Positions 41,995-50,371 of a stretch of DNA of 50,371 nt are shown one piece after another. The notes below the pieces were generated by a model that was not told the origin of the DNA, did not search any database, and saw only the letters and a program-made list of their open reading frames with translations. Source of the stretch: an uncultured Blautia sp. (GTDB lineage Bacteria > Bacillota > Clostridia > Lachnospirales > Lachnospiraceae). Every line of letters begins with the position of its first letter. Within the stretch, counting starts at the first letter, position 1. The DNA lies in contig CABSEJ010000007.1 in assembly GCA_902476765.1 (NCBI GenBank), positions 1-50,371 on the forward strand, given 5' to 3'. The position numbers were made by a program, and so were the translations under genes.

Positions 41995-43320
41995 ATGATT
42001 GGTTCTATAATTTTACTTATTATCTTAATTTTCTTAAACGCCGTCTTTGCCAGCGCAGAGATAGCTGTTATTTCAATGAATGAATCCAAGCTGAAAAAGC
42101 TTACGGAAGAAAAAAACAAAAAAGCCATAAAGCTTTCCCGGCTTACGGCCCAGCCCGCCAGGTTCCTTGCCACTATACAGGTAGTGATTACTCTGGCCGG
42201 TTTCTTAAACAGTGCATTTGCCGCCGACTACTTTGCAGAGCCTTTAGTAGAGTTTTTTATAAGAATGGGAGTGCCTGTTCCGGAAAAGGTTTTAAGCTCT
42301 ATAGCCGTGGTACTTATTACTGTAGTGCTGGCTTATTTCAACCTGGTATTCGGAGAACTGGTTCCAAAGCGAATTGCCATGAAAAAATCCGAATCTCTGG
42401 CGCTCTCTATGGCCGGAATGCTGTATGGAATTTCGAAAATTTTTGCGCCTCTGGTTTCTCTTCTCACTTTTTCCACCAATGCTGCGCTGCACCTAATTGG
42501 TATCAATCCTGAGGAAACCCAGGAACAGGTAACAGAGGAAGAAATCCGCATGATGCTCTCAGAGGGCAGCCAGCAGGGTACTATTGACAAAAGCGAAACA
42601 GAAATCATCCAGAATGTCTTTGATTTTAACGATATTTCTGCAGAACAGATATGCACCCACAGAATTGATGTAACTTCTCTGGATATAGCCAACAGTTTAG
42701 ACACCTGGGACGGTGTTATTTTTGAAAGCCGTCACACTTTCTACCCTGTGTATCGAGAGAATACAGATAACATTGTGGGAATTTTAAACACGAAAGACTA
42801 TTTCCGTTCTGAAAGGAAATCCAAACAGCAGGTGATTAAAACCTGTCTGGATAAACCCTGGTTTGTACCGGAAAACATGAAGGCTAACGTGCTGTTCCAG
42901 AAGATGAAAGCTTCCCGTAAATATATTGCTGTTCTCATAGACGAGTACGGCGGCATGTCCGGCCTTATCACTCTTCACGATTTAATCGAGGCATTGGTAG
43001 GAGACTTATATGAACTGGAAGATTCCATTCAGGCGCCGGAAATCCAGCAGATTGATGACAGCACCTGGGAAATTCAGGGCTCTGCAGATTTAGACGATGT
43101 AGCGGAAGCCCTGGGCATCCAGCTTCCCACCGATGACTTTGACACCTACAGCGGGTATATCTGTGACGTAATCGGACGAGTTCCCGGCAACGGAGAAACC
43201 TTTACCTGTCAGACAGAGACTATGAAAATCCAGGTAAAAACCGTTGTCAACCACAGAATCGGAGAGACTCTGGTGACTCTGGTAAAGCAGGAGGAAACAT
43301 CCGGCAGTCTGGAGGCTTAA
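41995..43320 (+). CDS. CorC/HlyC (DUF21-CBS) membrane protein
   Basis: A 441-residue protein of the hemolysin C/CorC/CNNM family, linked to magnesium or cobalt efflux. N-terminal DUF21 with three to four spans (MIGSIILLIILIFLNAVFAS, TIQVVITLAGFLNSAFAADY, VLAYFNLVFGELVPKRIAMK), then a CBS pair (about 200-330: ICTHRIDVTSLDIANSLDTW, YIAVLIDEYGGMSGLITLHD) and a CorC_HlyC domain (EIQGSADLDDVAEALGIQL). ATG 41995 is chosen because it starts the membrane segment and AAGGAG is 12 bases upstream; the frame is open back to 41902 through the terminator, which is unlikely to be coding. Confidence 0.88.
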   Translation: MIGSIILLIILIFLNAVFASAEIAVISMNESKLKKLTEEKNKKAIKLSRLTAQPARFLATIQVVITLAGFLNSAFAADYFAEPLVEFFIRMGVPVPEKVLSSIAVVLITVVLAYFNLVFGELVPKRIAMKKSESLALSMAGMLYGISKIFAPLVSLLTFSTNAALHLIGINPEETQEQVTEEEIRMMLSEGSQQGTIDKSETEIIQNVFDFNDISAEQICTHRIDVTSLDIANSLDTWDGVIFESRHTFYPVYRENTDNIVGILNTKDYFRSERKSKQQVIKTCLDKPWFVPENMKANVLFQKMKASRKYIAVLIDEYGGMSGLITLHDLIEALVGDLYELEDSIQAPEIQQIDDSTWEIQGSADLDDVAEALGIQLPTDDFDTYSGYICDVIGRVPGNGETFTCQTETMKIQVKTVVNHRIGETLVTLVKQEETSGSLEA

Positions 43321-43460
43321 CATAGGAAAAATCCAGGTCGCTGCCTAAACATTACAAAGGGCCAAACGCCCCTTGTACGCTGCGGTATACTTACCCTCTC
43401 TGAACAAGGGCACACATGGTTGCAAAGGTTAAATTTTGCGTTGGATATATACTATACAAC

Positions 43461-43519
43461 AAGAAGGACTGCTCCCCCGCATAAACCAATGATTTCGCAA
43501 AGGGGGAGCAGTCCTTCTT
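43461..43519. terminator. Bidirectional terminator between convergent genes
   Basis: A perfect 18-bp stem, 43461-43478 with 43502-43519 (AAGAAGGACTGCTCCCCC and its complement), with a 23-base loop. A/T-rich flanks on both sides let it serve the CorC/HlyC gene (plus) and the OpuC-type operon (minus). Confidence 0.7.
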
Positions 43520-43570
43520 TGTATCGTGATGTTGAGGGCAAACAATATTTAACCCTGGTATCCTATTCTT

Positions 43571-45148
43571 TTATTCTATAAGATTTTTCTCCTTCAGAAA
43601 CTCAACTGCGGTTTCTTTAGGAGTCTTGCCTTCTATATCCACCTTATAATTCATTTCTGTCATGTCTTCTGTAGAAATTTCTCCCTCCAGGGTTTCCATG
43701 ACTTCTCTCAGCTCCGGAAACTTCTGGAAGCTATCTTCCCTAGTCACTGCAACCGCCTCATAAGGAGGAAAATATTCTATGTCGTCTTCTATTTTCACCA
43801 AATCCATATCCATCAAAATAGCGTCTGTCTCGAAGGCATCTACCACCTCTACCTTTCCGGAGCTGATGGCCTGATAGCGGATATTTCCTTCCAAACCGTC
43901 CACGCTTTTAAATTCAGTCTGGTATTCTGTCTGCAATTTAGGAAGCAGGTCTTCTCTTTGGGTAAAGGCTGTTGTACAGCCCAGCCGAAGCTCCCCTGCC
44001 TGCTCCAACAGCTGGGAAAGCTTGGTAATTCCATACTTTTCCGAGGTTTCCCTTGTCACCGCAAAGACATAAGTATTGCTGAACCCTAAAGGCTGTGAAA
44101 CCTCCATACTGTATTCCTGCAGCATTTTTTCCTTTACTGTTTCATAGAGATTTTCCGGATTTTCTGACAAACTGAGCCCCAGTACATTAGGCGCCAGAAC
44201 GCCGGTATAATCTGTAAAAGTATCAATGTCCCCATTTTCCATGGCAGACATGGTAATCATGGTTCCGTTTAAATTAAATCGTTCTTCCACCTGAATATCT
44301 GTTTGATTCTGGATAAGCTGGCTGTAAATATTTCCCAGTATAATGGCTTCTGTAAAATTTTCGCTTCCCACTACAAGAGTATCTTGTTTTTCCCGAAGGT
44401 TTGCCACAAGGGTATGAACCACAGGGAACAAGAATATAATCACGAAAAATACAACTGCTCCTGCAATTCGCCGATTTTGCTCCTTTCGTGTGCGGTAATG
44501 TATTTTGTCTGCTGCCTTTAGCCCCTCCGGAGTAAGGACAGCTTCTGCTTTTCCTAAAATAAAATCCACCACCAGAGCCAAAAGACAGGCCGGAATGGCT
44601 CCCAAAAGCACTAAATCCGGGTCATTGGCATTTAAGCCTAAATTGATAAACCAGCCCAGGCCTCCTGCACCTGCAAAGGCAGCGATGGTCACTGTTCCAA
44701 CGGCGGTAACGGCAGAAATCCGTATGCCAGCCATAATATAAGGCATGGCAATGGGAATCTGAATCTGAAACAAAGACTGCATTTTAGATAATCCGATTCC
44801 GTTGGCAGATTCTACGGTCAAGGGGTCAATTCCCGTAATACCGATATAAGTATTTTTGATAATAGGAAGCAAGGCGTAAATAATCACCATAATAATCGCC
44901 GGCTTTTCCCCGATTCCTACGATAGGAACTAAAAAGGCCAGAAGTCCTATACTTGGGATAGACTGCATCAAATTGGCCGTTCCTATGACAATTCCCGAAG
45001 CTTTCTTATTTTTTGTAATAAGAATTCCCAGAGGAATTCCTATACAGACAGAAAGCAGCACCGCAATGGCTGTCATCTCCATATGCTGAAGGAATAATTG
45101 GTACAGCTCTTCTTTTCTCTGATAAAAAACGTCTAACAATCCATTCAT
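43571..45148 (-). CDS. OpuC/ProWX-type ABC permease fused to substrate-binding protein
   Basis: A 525-residue fusion. Residues 1-215 form a permease with six spans and the typical loop GIDPLTVESANGIGLSKMQS; residues about 240-525 form an OpuAC-type binding domain (LVVGSENFTEAIILGNIYSQ, NGDIDTFTDYTGVLAPNVLG, YEAVAVTREDSFQKFPELRE). The family imports quaternary ammonium compounds such as glycine betaine, choline and carnitine. Fusion of permease and receptor is normal in Firmicutes. It overlaps the ATPase gene by four bases. The gene context (oxidoreductase, acyl-CoA synthetase, amidohydrolase) is unlike osmoprotection loci and leaves the substrate open. Confidence 0.9.
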   Translation of the reverse strand: MNGLLDVFYQRKEELYQLFLQHMEMTAIAVLLSVCIGIPLGILITKNKKASGIVIGTANLMQSIPSIGLLAFLVPIVGIGEKPAIIMVIIYALLPIIKNTYIGITGIDPLTVESANGIGLSKMQSLFQIQIPIAMPYIMAGIRISAVTAVGTVTIAAFAGAGGLGWFINLGLNANDPDLVLLGAIPACLLALVVDFILGKAEAVLTPEGLKAADKIHYRTRKEQNRRIAGAVVFFVIIFLFPVVHTLVANLREKQDTLVVGSENFTEAIILGNIYSQLIQNQTDIQVEERFNLNGTMITMSAMENGDIDTFTDYTGVLAPNVLGLSLSENPENLYETVKEKMLQEYSMEVSQPLGFSNTYVFAVTRETSEKYGITKLSQLLEQAGELRLGCTTAFTQREDLLPKLQTEYQTEFKSVDGLEGNIRYQAISSGKVEVVDAFETDAILMDMDLVKIEDDIEYFPPYEAVAVTREDSFQKFPELREVMETLEGEISTEDMTEMNYKVDIEGKTPKETAVEFLKEKNLIE

Positions 45149-46284
45149 TCCTCAGCCCCCTCTGTCTGTCTGTAACGTTTGCTCAATACCGACAGCAATA
45201 TACTTTTTGTCAATATACCCTTTAATTCTCCCCGTTGATTTAAAACAGGAATAACACCGGATTTTTTATAATCAATGGTATTGATGATTTCCTGAAGCGT
45301 TGTTTCCTCATATACGGTCTTATAGTCCTGGCTCATGATTTGCTGAACCGACATTCCAAGCTGGGAATCCGGCAGCTTCCGGATGTTTTCCAGCCACACA
45401 ACCCCGTCCAGCTTCCTGGAGTTCCCATGTGTAATCAACACACTGTTAATCATGTTCTGCCGCATAATCTGCAGGGCCTGCAAAACCGTCCGGTCCTTTG
45501 ACAGCTGGAAAGATTCCCGGCACATAATATCTCCTGCCCGGATATAGGAAGGATTTCCCCATAGACGGTTCTTCCCGATAAACATTTCCACATAATCATT
45601 CTGGGGATATTTTAAAATTTTCTCCGGCTGGTCAAACTGTATGACCTGTCCGTTTTGAATCACGCATATCTTATCCGCACATTTAATGGCCTCGTCCATG
45701 TCATGGGTGACAAAAACAATGGTTTTCTTATACCTTTTCTGCAGCTTTACTATCTCATTTTGCAGCTCTTCTCTGGTAAGAGGGTCCAAAGCCGAAAAAG
45801 GCTCGTCCATTAAAATCAAGTCCGTATCAGCGGCAAAAGCTCTGGCCACTCCCACTCTCTGCTTTTGGCCTCCGGACAGCTGGCAGGGATAACTGTTGGA
45901 ATAAATTTTCGGGTTCAAATTTACCATATCCAGCAGCTCCAGCACCCTTTTTTCCCGCTTTTCCGGAGGCATTCCCTCTATTTTCAACATGATTTCCAGG
46001 TTTTCTCTTACCGTAAGATGGGGAAACAATCCTCCATCTTGTATCACATATCCAATCCTTCTTCGCAGCTTGGTATCCGGTATTTCCCGGATAGATTTCC
46101 CGTCTATGAGAATATCGCCGGAATCCATGGGAAGAAGCTTATTTATCATCTTTAACAGCGTGGTCTTCCCACAGCCGCTGGAACCGATAATAACGATAAA
46201 CTGCCCTGTCTCGAAAACCAGGTTAATATTTCGCAGTATCAGCTTATCTCTGTAAGATTTTGAAACATTTTTAATTTCTATCAT
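45145..46284 (-). CDS. OpuCA-type ABC ATPase with CBS pair
   Basis: A 379-residue ATP-binding subunit. Walker A IGSSGCGKTTLLKMIN, signature CQLSGGQKQRVGVARA, Walker B LILMDEPFSALDPLTRE, H-loop FVTHDMDEAIKCAD. Two CBS domains occupy residues about 255-370 (GDIMCRESFQLSKDRTVLQA, VQQIMSQDYKTVYEETTLQE), which in OpuA sense ionic strength or nucleotides. It precedes the permease/receptor gene and follows the M20 gene by 29 bases. Confidence 0.93.
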   Translation of the reverse strand: MIEIKNVSKSYRDKLILRNINLVFETGQFIVIIGSSGCGKTTLLKMINKLLPMDSGDILIDGKSIREIPDTKLRRRIGYVIQDGGLFPHLTVRENLEIMLKIEGMPPEKREKRVLELLDMVNLNPKIYSNSYPCQLSGGQKQRVGVARAFAADTDLILMDEPFSALDPLTREELQNEIVKLQKRYKKTIVFVTHDMDEAIKCADKICVIQNGQVIQFDQPEKILKYPQNDYVEMFIGKNRLWGNPSYIRAGDIMCRESFQLSKDRTVLQALQIMRQNMINSVLITHGNSRKLDGVVWLENIRKLPDSQLGMSVQQIMSQDYKTVYEETTLQEIINTIDYKKSGVIPVLNQRGELKGILTKSILLSVLSKRYRQTEGAEE

Positions 46285-46313
46285 ATGTTTCCCCCTGGTA
46301 TTTTCCGTCTGAT

Positions 46314-47492
46314 TTACAGCTTTCTGTAGGCAGCGTGGGCCTCTTTGATATTTTTCAGGGAATCCGGCTCCATGGCAAGCTTATAGGCCAGCTCAGCCAG
46401 AACAGCGGCACCGTCCTTTAACGCTTTTCCCGCTGCCTCCGTGTGGAGAAGCTCTTCAAACTTCCGGTCATGAATGACATATTCTTTTCTATTTCCTGTA
46501 ATATCCAGCATAGGATGAAATACCGGAATCTTCATGTTTACATTTCCGATATCTGTGGAGCCTCCAGGTCCCGGAGATTCCACGGGAGTTCTGCCTACAT
46601 TCTTATAAAGTTCTGTCATAATCCCGTCCATATAGTCATTCCAGTAGATTTCTCCGTAGTCCGGATACCTTTGCTGCCATTCCACCCGGGTTCCCGTAGC
46701 CATTGCGGCACCCTGGGCGCAGGTCTCAGAAATCTTATTTAATTTCCACAAATTCTCTATAGTGGCTGCCCGGTAATAATAGTCAAGACAGACCTCATCA
46801 GGCACAATATTGGGGGCAGTACCTCCCTTATCCACAATGCCGTGGAACTGACAGTCTTTAGAAATATGCTGCCTCCACATATCCATGGCATCCATAAAAA
46901 GCCTTGCTGCATTTAATGCATTCAGCCCTTCCTCCGGTGCGGAGGAAGCATGGGCTGCTTTGCCACGGAAAGTAAAATATCTGTCATTGGAGGCCAGTAC
47001 CTGAAAATAAGTAATATCCTGATTGTGAAGATGGACCATAGCCGCATATTCATAATCATCAAAACCACCGTTCTGTGTCATATAGCATTTTCCCCCAACA
47101 AACTCCTCTCCCGGAGTGCCCACCAAATCCATGCGGATTGGCAAATCCGGACAGGCATTTCTCAGAGCTAAAGCTGCCAAAACGCTGATTCCACAGCTAA
47201 AGGAATGGCCGCAGGCGTGTCCCACTTCCGGCAGGGCGTCATATTCGCATAAAAATGCAGCCTTTTTTCCTGTGTCACCCTGTCTTCTCTTATCCACAGC
47301 CAGAAAGGAATAGGGCATACCTGCATAGGGAGCAGTAATCTCATATCCCTGGGTCTTCAAAAATTCTGTAATATATTTGCAGGAATTTTCCTCTTTTCCG
47401 CTGATTTCCGGATGATTGGTAAGATAATCTCCTAATTCCTTTGCCTTTTCATAATACATATCAATGCTGTCTTTTATTATTTTCTGTACCAT
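46314..47492 (-). CDS. M20 family amidohydrolase (AbgB/HipO-like)
   Basis: A 392-residue metallohydrolase. Metal-binding residues appear in CEYDALPEVGHACGHSFSCG, LVGTPGEEFVGGKCYM and AMVHLHNQDITY; the dimerisation lid region includes FRGKAAHASSAPEEGLNALN. This subfamily splits amide bonds of N-acyl amino acids or aminobenzoyl-glutamate-like compounds. GGGAGG is five bases before ATG 47492. It lies between the acyl-CoA synthetase (18 bases) and the ABC importer, suggesting release of an amino acid or carboxylate from an imported amide. Confidence 0.87.
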   Translation of the reverse strand: MVQKIIKDSIDMYYEKAKELGDYLTNHPEISGKEENSCKYITEFLKTQGYEITAPYAGMPYSFLAVDKRRQGDTGKKAAFLCEYDALPEVGHACGHSFSCGISVLAALALRNACPDLPIRMDLVGTPGEEFVGGKCYMTQNGGFDDYEYAAMVHLHNQDITYFQVLASNDRYFTFRGKAAHASSAPEEGLNALNAARLFMDAMDMWRQHISKDCQFHGIVDKGGTAPNIVPDEVCLDYYYRAATIENLWKLNKISETCAQGAAMATGTRVEWQQRYPDYGEIYWNDYMDGIMTELYKNVGRTPVESPGPGGSTDIGNVNMKIPVFHPMLDITGNRKEYVIHDRKFEELLHTEAAGKALKDGAAVLAELAYKLAMEPDSLKNIKEAHAAYRKL

Positions 47493-47510
47493 AGGGCCCT
47501 CCCTTCCGAC

Positions 47511-49613
47511 TTATTCCTTATATTTTACAATGAGAGCGTCTGCCAGGCCTACGCCTTCTCCCTCTTCATAAATAAACAGCGGATTTATGTCTAATTCTTT
47601 CAGCACATCCTTATTGGCTGCTGCATAATTTCCGATACCGATTATGGTGTCGCACAGAGCATCTATATCGCAGGGCTTGGCGCCTCTGTATCCTTTTAAC
47701 AGTTTAAAGGCTTTTAATGATTTCAGCATATCCATGGCCTCCTGCCGGTTCACAGGAGCCGGGTATAAGGAAACATCTTTAAAGACTTCCACAAAAACCC
47801 CTCCCATTCCCACCATAAGCATGGGACCGAACTGTGGGTCATTATTAACGCCGATAATCATCTCTATCCCTTTTTTCAGCATAGGAACCATTAGAATTCC
47901 GTTGATTTTTGCATCCGGGCGGTTTTTCCTCACATTTTCCATAATCTCTTGGTAGGCGGCTTTTGCCTGCGCTCCGCCTTGTACGTTCAGCTTTACGCCC
48001 CCTACATCACTTTTATGGAGAATATCGGCGGACTCCACTTTCATAGCCAACGGCTGATTATATTTTTCCGCAAATTTTACTGCCTCTTCCTCTGACTGGG
48101 CAATGATTTCTTCAGCAGATGGAACACCGTATTTCCTTAATTCTTCCTTGCTGCTGTGTTCAGATAAAGCGTAGGTTTCTCCTGCCTTCTTTTCTCCCGG
48201 ACACAGGGAAAGGGATTTTTCTTCCGGCTTATAAGCAATAAAATCTGACAGGTATTTCAACAGCTTAAAAGCATATACCGTAGGCGGAAGCACCGGAACT
48301 CCTATATGGAACAGTTTTTCCTGATATTCCGGGTTTCTGGTATTTTCCGCAAAGGGAATCATAGCAATAGGCTTACAGTCCTCTCCTTTTTCCCGGATTA
48401 CTTTTTCGATTCCTTCATACATGTAATGAATGGCAGGGTCTGCAATCTCCAGCAGCAGCGTATACCCAATCAAAACCATGCCTACATTGGAGTCTTCCAT
48501 AACCGTCCTAAGAGCCTCTGCATATAAATCTGCATCATAAGACAGGCTGGCTGTCATATCCAGAGGATTATTGGGAGAAGCATAATCCGGAAGCTGGTTT
48601 TTCAGCTTAGTCAGGGTCTCCTCTGTAAAATCCGGGAAGTGAATGCCATATATACTTCCCACGTCAGCGCAGATACCGGTTTCTCCTCCGGAAAGATTCA
48701 TAGAAGCAAAAGATGGTTTTTCCGGAAGCTTTTTCAGCGTGGAGAGCATCAGGGACATGGCCATCAGTTCTTCCAGGTCGTCCACCCGGATTGCTCCAAA
48801 CTTTTTCAGTACCGCATCAAAGGAGGCATCAGAGCCGGAAAGACTTCCTGTATGGGAGGCTGCTATGGCACCGCCTTTGGCGCTTCTTCCTGCCTTTAAG
48901 ATGACTACCGGTTTTCTCTTGAGAGCGGCTTTTTTCAGGACTTCCCCGAATTTCTCCGCATTCTTTACTCCTTCAATATAAATGCTGAGCACTTTGGTAT
49001 CTTCATCGTCCACCAAAAACTCCATGTAATCTTCCATCTGCACAATCTTTGCGTTTCCTGCAGATATGATATAAGAAAACCGCATTCCCGGACAGTCCAT
49101 CAGGGATAAGCATAACTGTCCGCTTTGGGATACCACGCCCACACTTCCTTTTCGGTCTCTCTTCTCAGAAATAAAGGCAAATCCCTGTACGTTATCCACG
49201 CAATTTACGAACCCTGCACAGTTTGGACCCATGACAGCTATGTCTAATCTTTTGGCGGTTTCCTGTAAAATTCTCTCGTTTTCTTTGCCTTCCTCTGTTC
49301 CCACTTCTCCGTAACCGCTGGCAAATACAACGGCGCCTTTGCAGCCTTTTTTGCTGCCCTCTTCCAAAAGGGGAACGACTGTCTTCTGGGATGTACAGAT
49401 AATCATCAAATCTATGGTATCCGGTATCTCTGTAACGGATTTATGACAGGGTATGCCAAACACCTGCTCTCTTTTGGGATGTACAAAATAAATTCTGCTT
49501 TTATCTTCCACATAGGTCAGGATGTTTCTGCATACATCTCCCCCAAATCCATTCTTTTCGCTGGCTCCGATGACTGCCACGGATTTTGGCTTTAACAGTT
49601 TTGTCAAATCCAT
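47511..49613 (-). CDS. Acyl-CoA synthetase (ADP-forming), alpha-beta fusion
   Basis: A 700-residue enzyme: CoA-binding domain (KPKSVAVIGASEKNGFGGDV), succinyl-CoA-ligase-like flavodoxin domains with the phosphohistidine region AIAASHTGSLSGSDASFDAV, and an ATP-grasp domain (ADILHKSDVGGVKLNVQGGA, GVFVEVFKDVSLYPAPVNRQ). It converts acyl-CoA plus ADP and phosphate to acid plus ATP, the energy-saving step of amino acid or pyruvate fermentation. The GGGAGG before ATG 49613 is clear. It directly follows the oxidoreductase genes, so its acyl-CoA is likely the product of these. Confidence 0.92.
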   Translation of the reverse strand: MDLTKLLKPKSVAVIGASEKNGFGGDVCRNILTYVEDKSRIYFVHPKREQVFGIPCHKSVTEIPDTIDLMIICTSQKTVVPLLEEGSKKGCKGAVVFASGYGEVGTEEGKENERILQETAKRLDIAVMGPNCAGFVNCVDNVQGFAFISEKRDRKGSVGVVSQSGQLCLSLMDCPGMRFSYIISAGNAKIVQMEDYMEFLVDDEDTKVLSIYIEGVKNAEKFGEVLKKAALKRKPVVILKAGRSAKGGAIAASHTGSLSGSDASFDAVLKKFGAIRVDDLEELMAMSLMLSTLKKLPEKPSFASMNLSGGETGICADVGSIYGIHFPDFTEETLTKLKNQLPDYASPNNPLDMTASLSYDADLYAEALRTVMEDSNVGMVLIGYTLLLEIADPAIHYMYEGIEKVIREKGEDCKPIAMIPFAENTRNPEYQEKLFHIGVPVLPPTVYAFKLLKYLSDFIAYKPEEKSLSLCPGEKKAGETYALSEHSSKEELRKYGVPSAEEIIAQSEEEAVKFAEKYNQPLAMKVESADILHKSDVGGVKLNVQGGAQAKAAYQEIMENVRKNRPDAKINGILMVPMLKKGIEMIIGVNNDPQFGPMLMVGMGGVFVEVFKDVSLYPAPVNRQEAMDMLKSLKAFKLLKGYRGAKPCDIDALCDTIIGIGNYAAANKDVLKELDINPLFIYEEGEGVGLADALIVKYKE

Positions 49614-49629
49614 TCTGAACTACCTCCCT

Positions 49630-50169
49630 TTATTTTCCTTCTACACCTCTTCGATAACAGGCCACATTCTTTTCATTATATTTGCCTTTGCCCTTTTTCT
49701 CAAAAAAGGAAACAATAGCGGTTTCCATATATTCAATAGTAAATAAGTCACTGTGAGCCGCAAGCGCCCCCAGCATTACCAGGTTTGCGCCTTTGGGATT
49801 TCCCAGTTCTGCCGCAATGTCTGTGGCAGGGATTTTTACCACTTTTATGTCCTCCCGGTAGCTCCTGTCCTCCGGCACAATGGAGGAATTCACCAGAAGC
49901 AGACCGCCTGGTTTTAACCGTTCCTCGAATTTATCAATAGCAGGGGTATTCATAGTAAATAAAATATCCGGCTGTTTGGACACCGGGCTTGCAATCAGTT
50001 TGTCGCTGATTTTCACCGTACAGTTGGCTGTACCTCCCCGCATTTCTGAACCGTAGGAGGGGTAAAACAGCACGTTCTTATCCTGCTCCATTCCTGCATT
50101 GATTAAAAGCATTCCTGCTGTAAGGACACCCTGTCCTCCGAAGCCTGCACAAATAATTTCTTTTGCCAT
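49630..50169 (-). CDS. 2-oxoacid:ferredoxin oxidoreductase, gamma subunit
   Basis: A 179-residue POR/KOR gamma domain. Characteristic segments are EIICAGFGGQGVLTAGMLLI and FYPSYGSEMRGGTANCTVKI, followed by SKQPDILFTMNTPAIDKFEE. With alpha and beta subunits it oxidatively decarboxylates a 2-oxoacid to acyl-CoA and reduces ferredoxin. It lies three bases after the beta gene and 16 bases before the acyl-CoA synthetase. The 2-oxoacid (2-oxoglutarate, branched-chain, aromatic) cannot be told here. Confidence 0.92.
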   Translation of the reverse strand: MAKEIICAGFGGQGVLTAGMLLINAGMEQDKNVLFYPSYGSEMRGGTANCTVKISDKLIASPVSKQPDILFTMNTPAIDKFEERLKPGGLLLVNSSIVPEDRSYREDIKVVKIPATDIAAELGNPKGANLVMLGALAAHSDLFTIEYMETAIVSFFEKKGKGKYNEKNVACYRRGVEGK

Positions 50170-50172
50170 TTT

Positions 50173-50371
50173 TTATTCCCCCTTCTTATCCTGAAATTCT
50201 CCCAGCGGAAAATATTTCACCATTTCGGTTTTGATTCTTTCCATACTCTTCACCGGGCTCATGTTTAAGTTGGTGGGACAGGGAGACAAAAGTTCTACCA
50301 GACAGAAGCCTTCCCCCCGCATATGTTTTTCAAAAGCTTTTTTTATGTATTTTTTACACTGTATCATTCCT
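50173..50371 (-). CDS. 2-oxoacid:ferredoxin oxidoreductase, beta subunit (3' end only)
   Basis: The C-terminal 66 or so residues, cut by the right edge; the frame continues through ATG 50367, which is internal. The segment AFEKHMRGEGFCLVELLSPC, followed by PTNLNMSPVKSMERIKTEMV, is the end of the thiamine-diphosphate-binding beta subunit. The alpha subunit and ferredoxin genes should lie further to the right. Confidence 0.88.
   Translation of the reverse strand, partial: GMIQCKKYIKKAFEKHMRGEGFCLVELLSPCPTNLNMSPVKSMERIKTEMVKYFPLGEFQDKKGE

Noticed and set aside
1..50371. CRISPR array, prophage or insertion sequence
   Set aside because: No regularly spaced repeats, cas genes, phage structural genes, integrase or intact transposase with inverted repeats were seen; the Rpn-family gene is the only transposase-like item.

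Overview
The window looks like chromosome from a low-to-mid GC, spore-forming Firmicute of class Clostridia, most plausibly Lachnospiraceae (Blautia/Dorea-like). The reasons are the cysE-cysS-mrnC-rlmB-sigH synteny with a sporulation sigma factor, a single-chain glycyl-tRNA synthetase, a T-box leader, strong AGGAGG ribosome binding sites and no 16S or plasmid features. The genus is inference. Almost everything is on the minus strand; only an SLC13/ArsB-like permease, a CorC/HlyC-type protein and its leader ORF are on plus.

Layout. 1-1.6 kb: the start of an ABC exporter (cut by the left edge) and an AraC regulator, next to tRNA-Ala(GGC) at 1840-1912. 2.2-7.6 kb: a housekeeping operon under a Cys-specific T-box, cysE-cysS-mrnC-rlmB-sigH plus a D-2-hydroxyacid dehydrogenase. 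7.6-16.5 kb: an AraC-headed collinear run of accessory membrane and signalling genes (EamA exporter, GT2-GtrA glycosyltransferase, phosphodiester glycosidase, small membrane protein, P-type ATPase, histidine kinase, response regulator, second EamA). Four consecutive larger genes here carry deletions or frameshifts, so this is a decaying block.

16.6-27.3 kb: a defence island. dndC-dndD-dndE-dndA (DNA phosphorothioation) lies directly behind a five-gene module: SF2 helicase, 61-aa acidic protein, DndD-like ATPase with a Cys-rich hook, a 159-aa unknown, and a DUF262-DUF1524 (SspE/GmrSD-like) nuclease. No dndB or dndFGH is in the window. A 30-bp palindrome lies over the predicted dndC transcription start. 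The simplest reading is a phosphorothioate modification system whose restriction arm is not DndFGH. It may belong to, or be related to, the dndCDEA-pbeABCD or SspE type.

27.4-43.3 kb: mostly core genes (phosphofructokinase, CapA-like protein, methyltransferase, a Rpn/PD-(D/E)XK gene with an amber codon, glyS, permease, recO, era, M16C protease, a phosphoribosyltransferase-like protein and a CorC/HlyC protein behind a 23-codon leader ORF and an intrinsic terminator). 43.5-50.4 kb: a tightly spaced operon joining a 2-oxoacid:ferredoxin oxidoreductase (beta cut by the right edge, gamma complete), an ADP-forming acyl-CoA synthetase, an M20 amidohydrolase and an OpuC-type ABC importer. This suggests uptake, de-amidation and oxidative fermentation of an amino-acid-like compound with substrate-level ATP formation.

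All functional calls come from reading motifs and context; no database search was possible.
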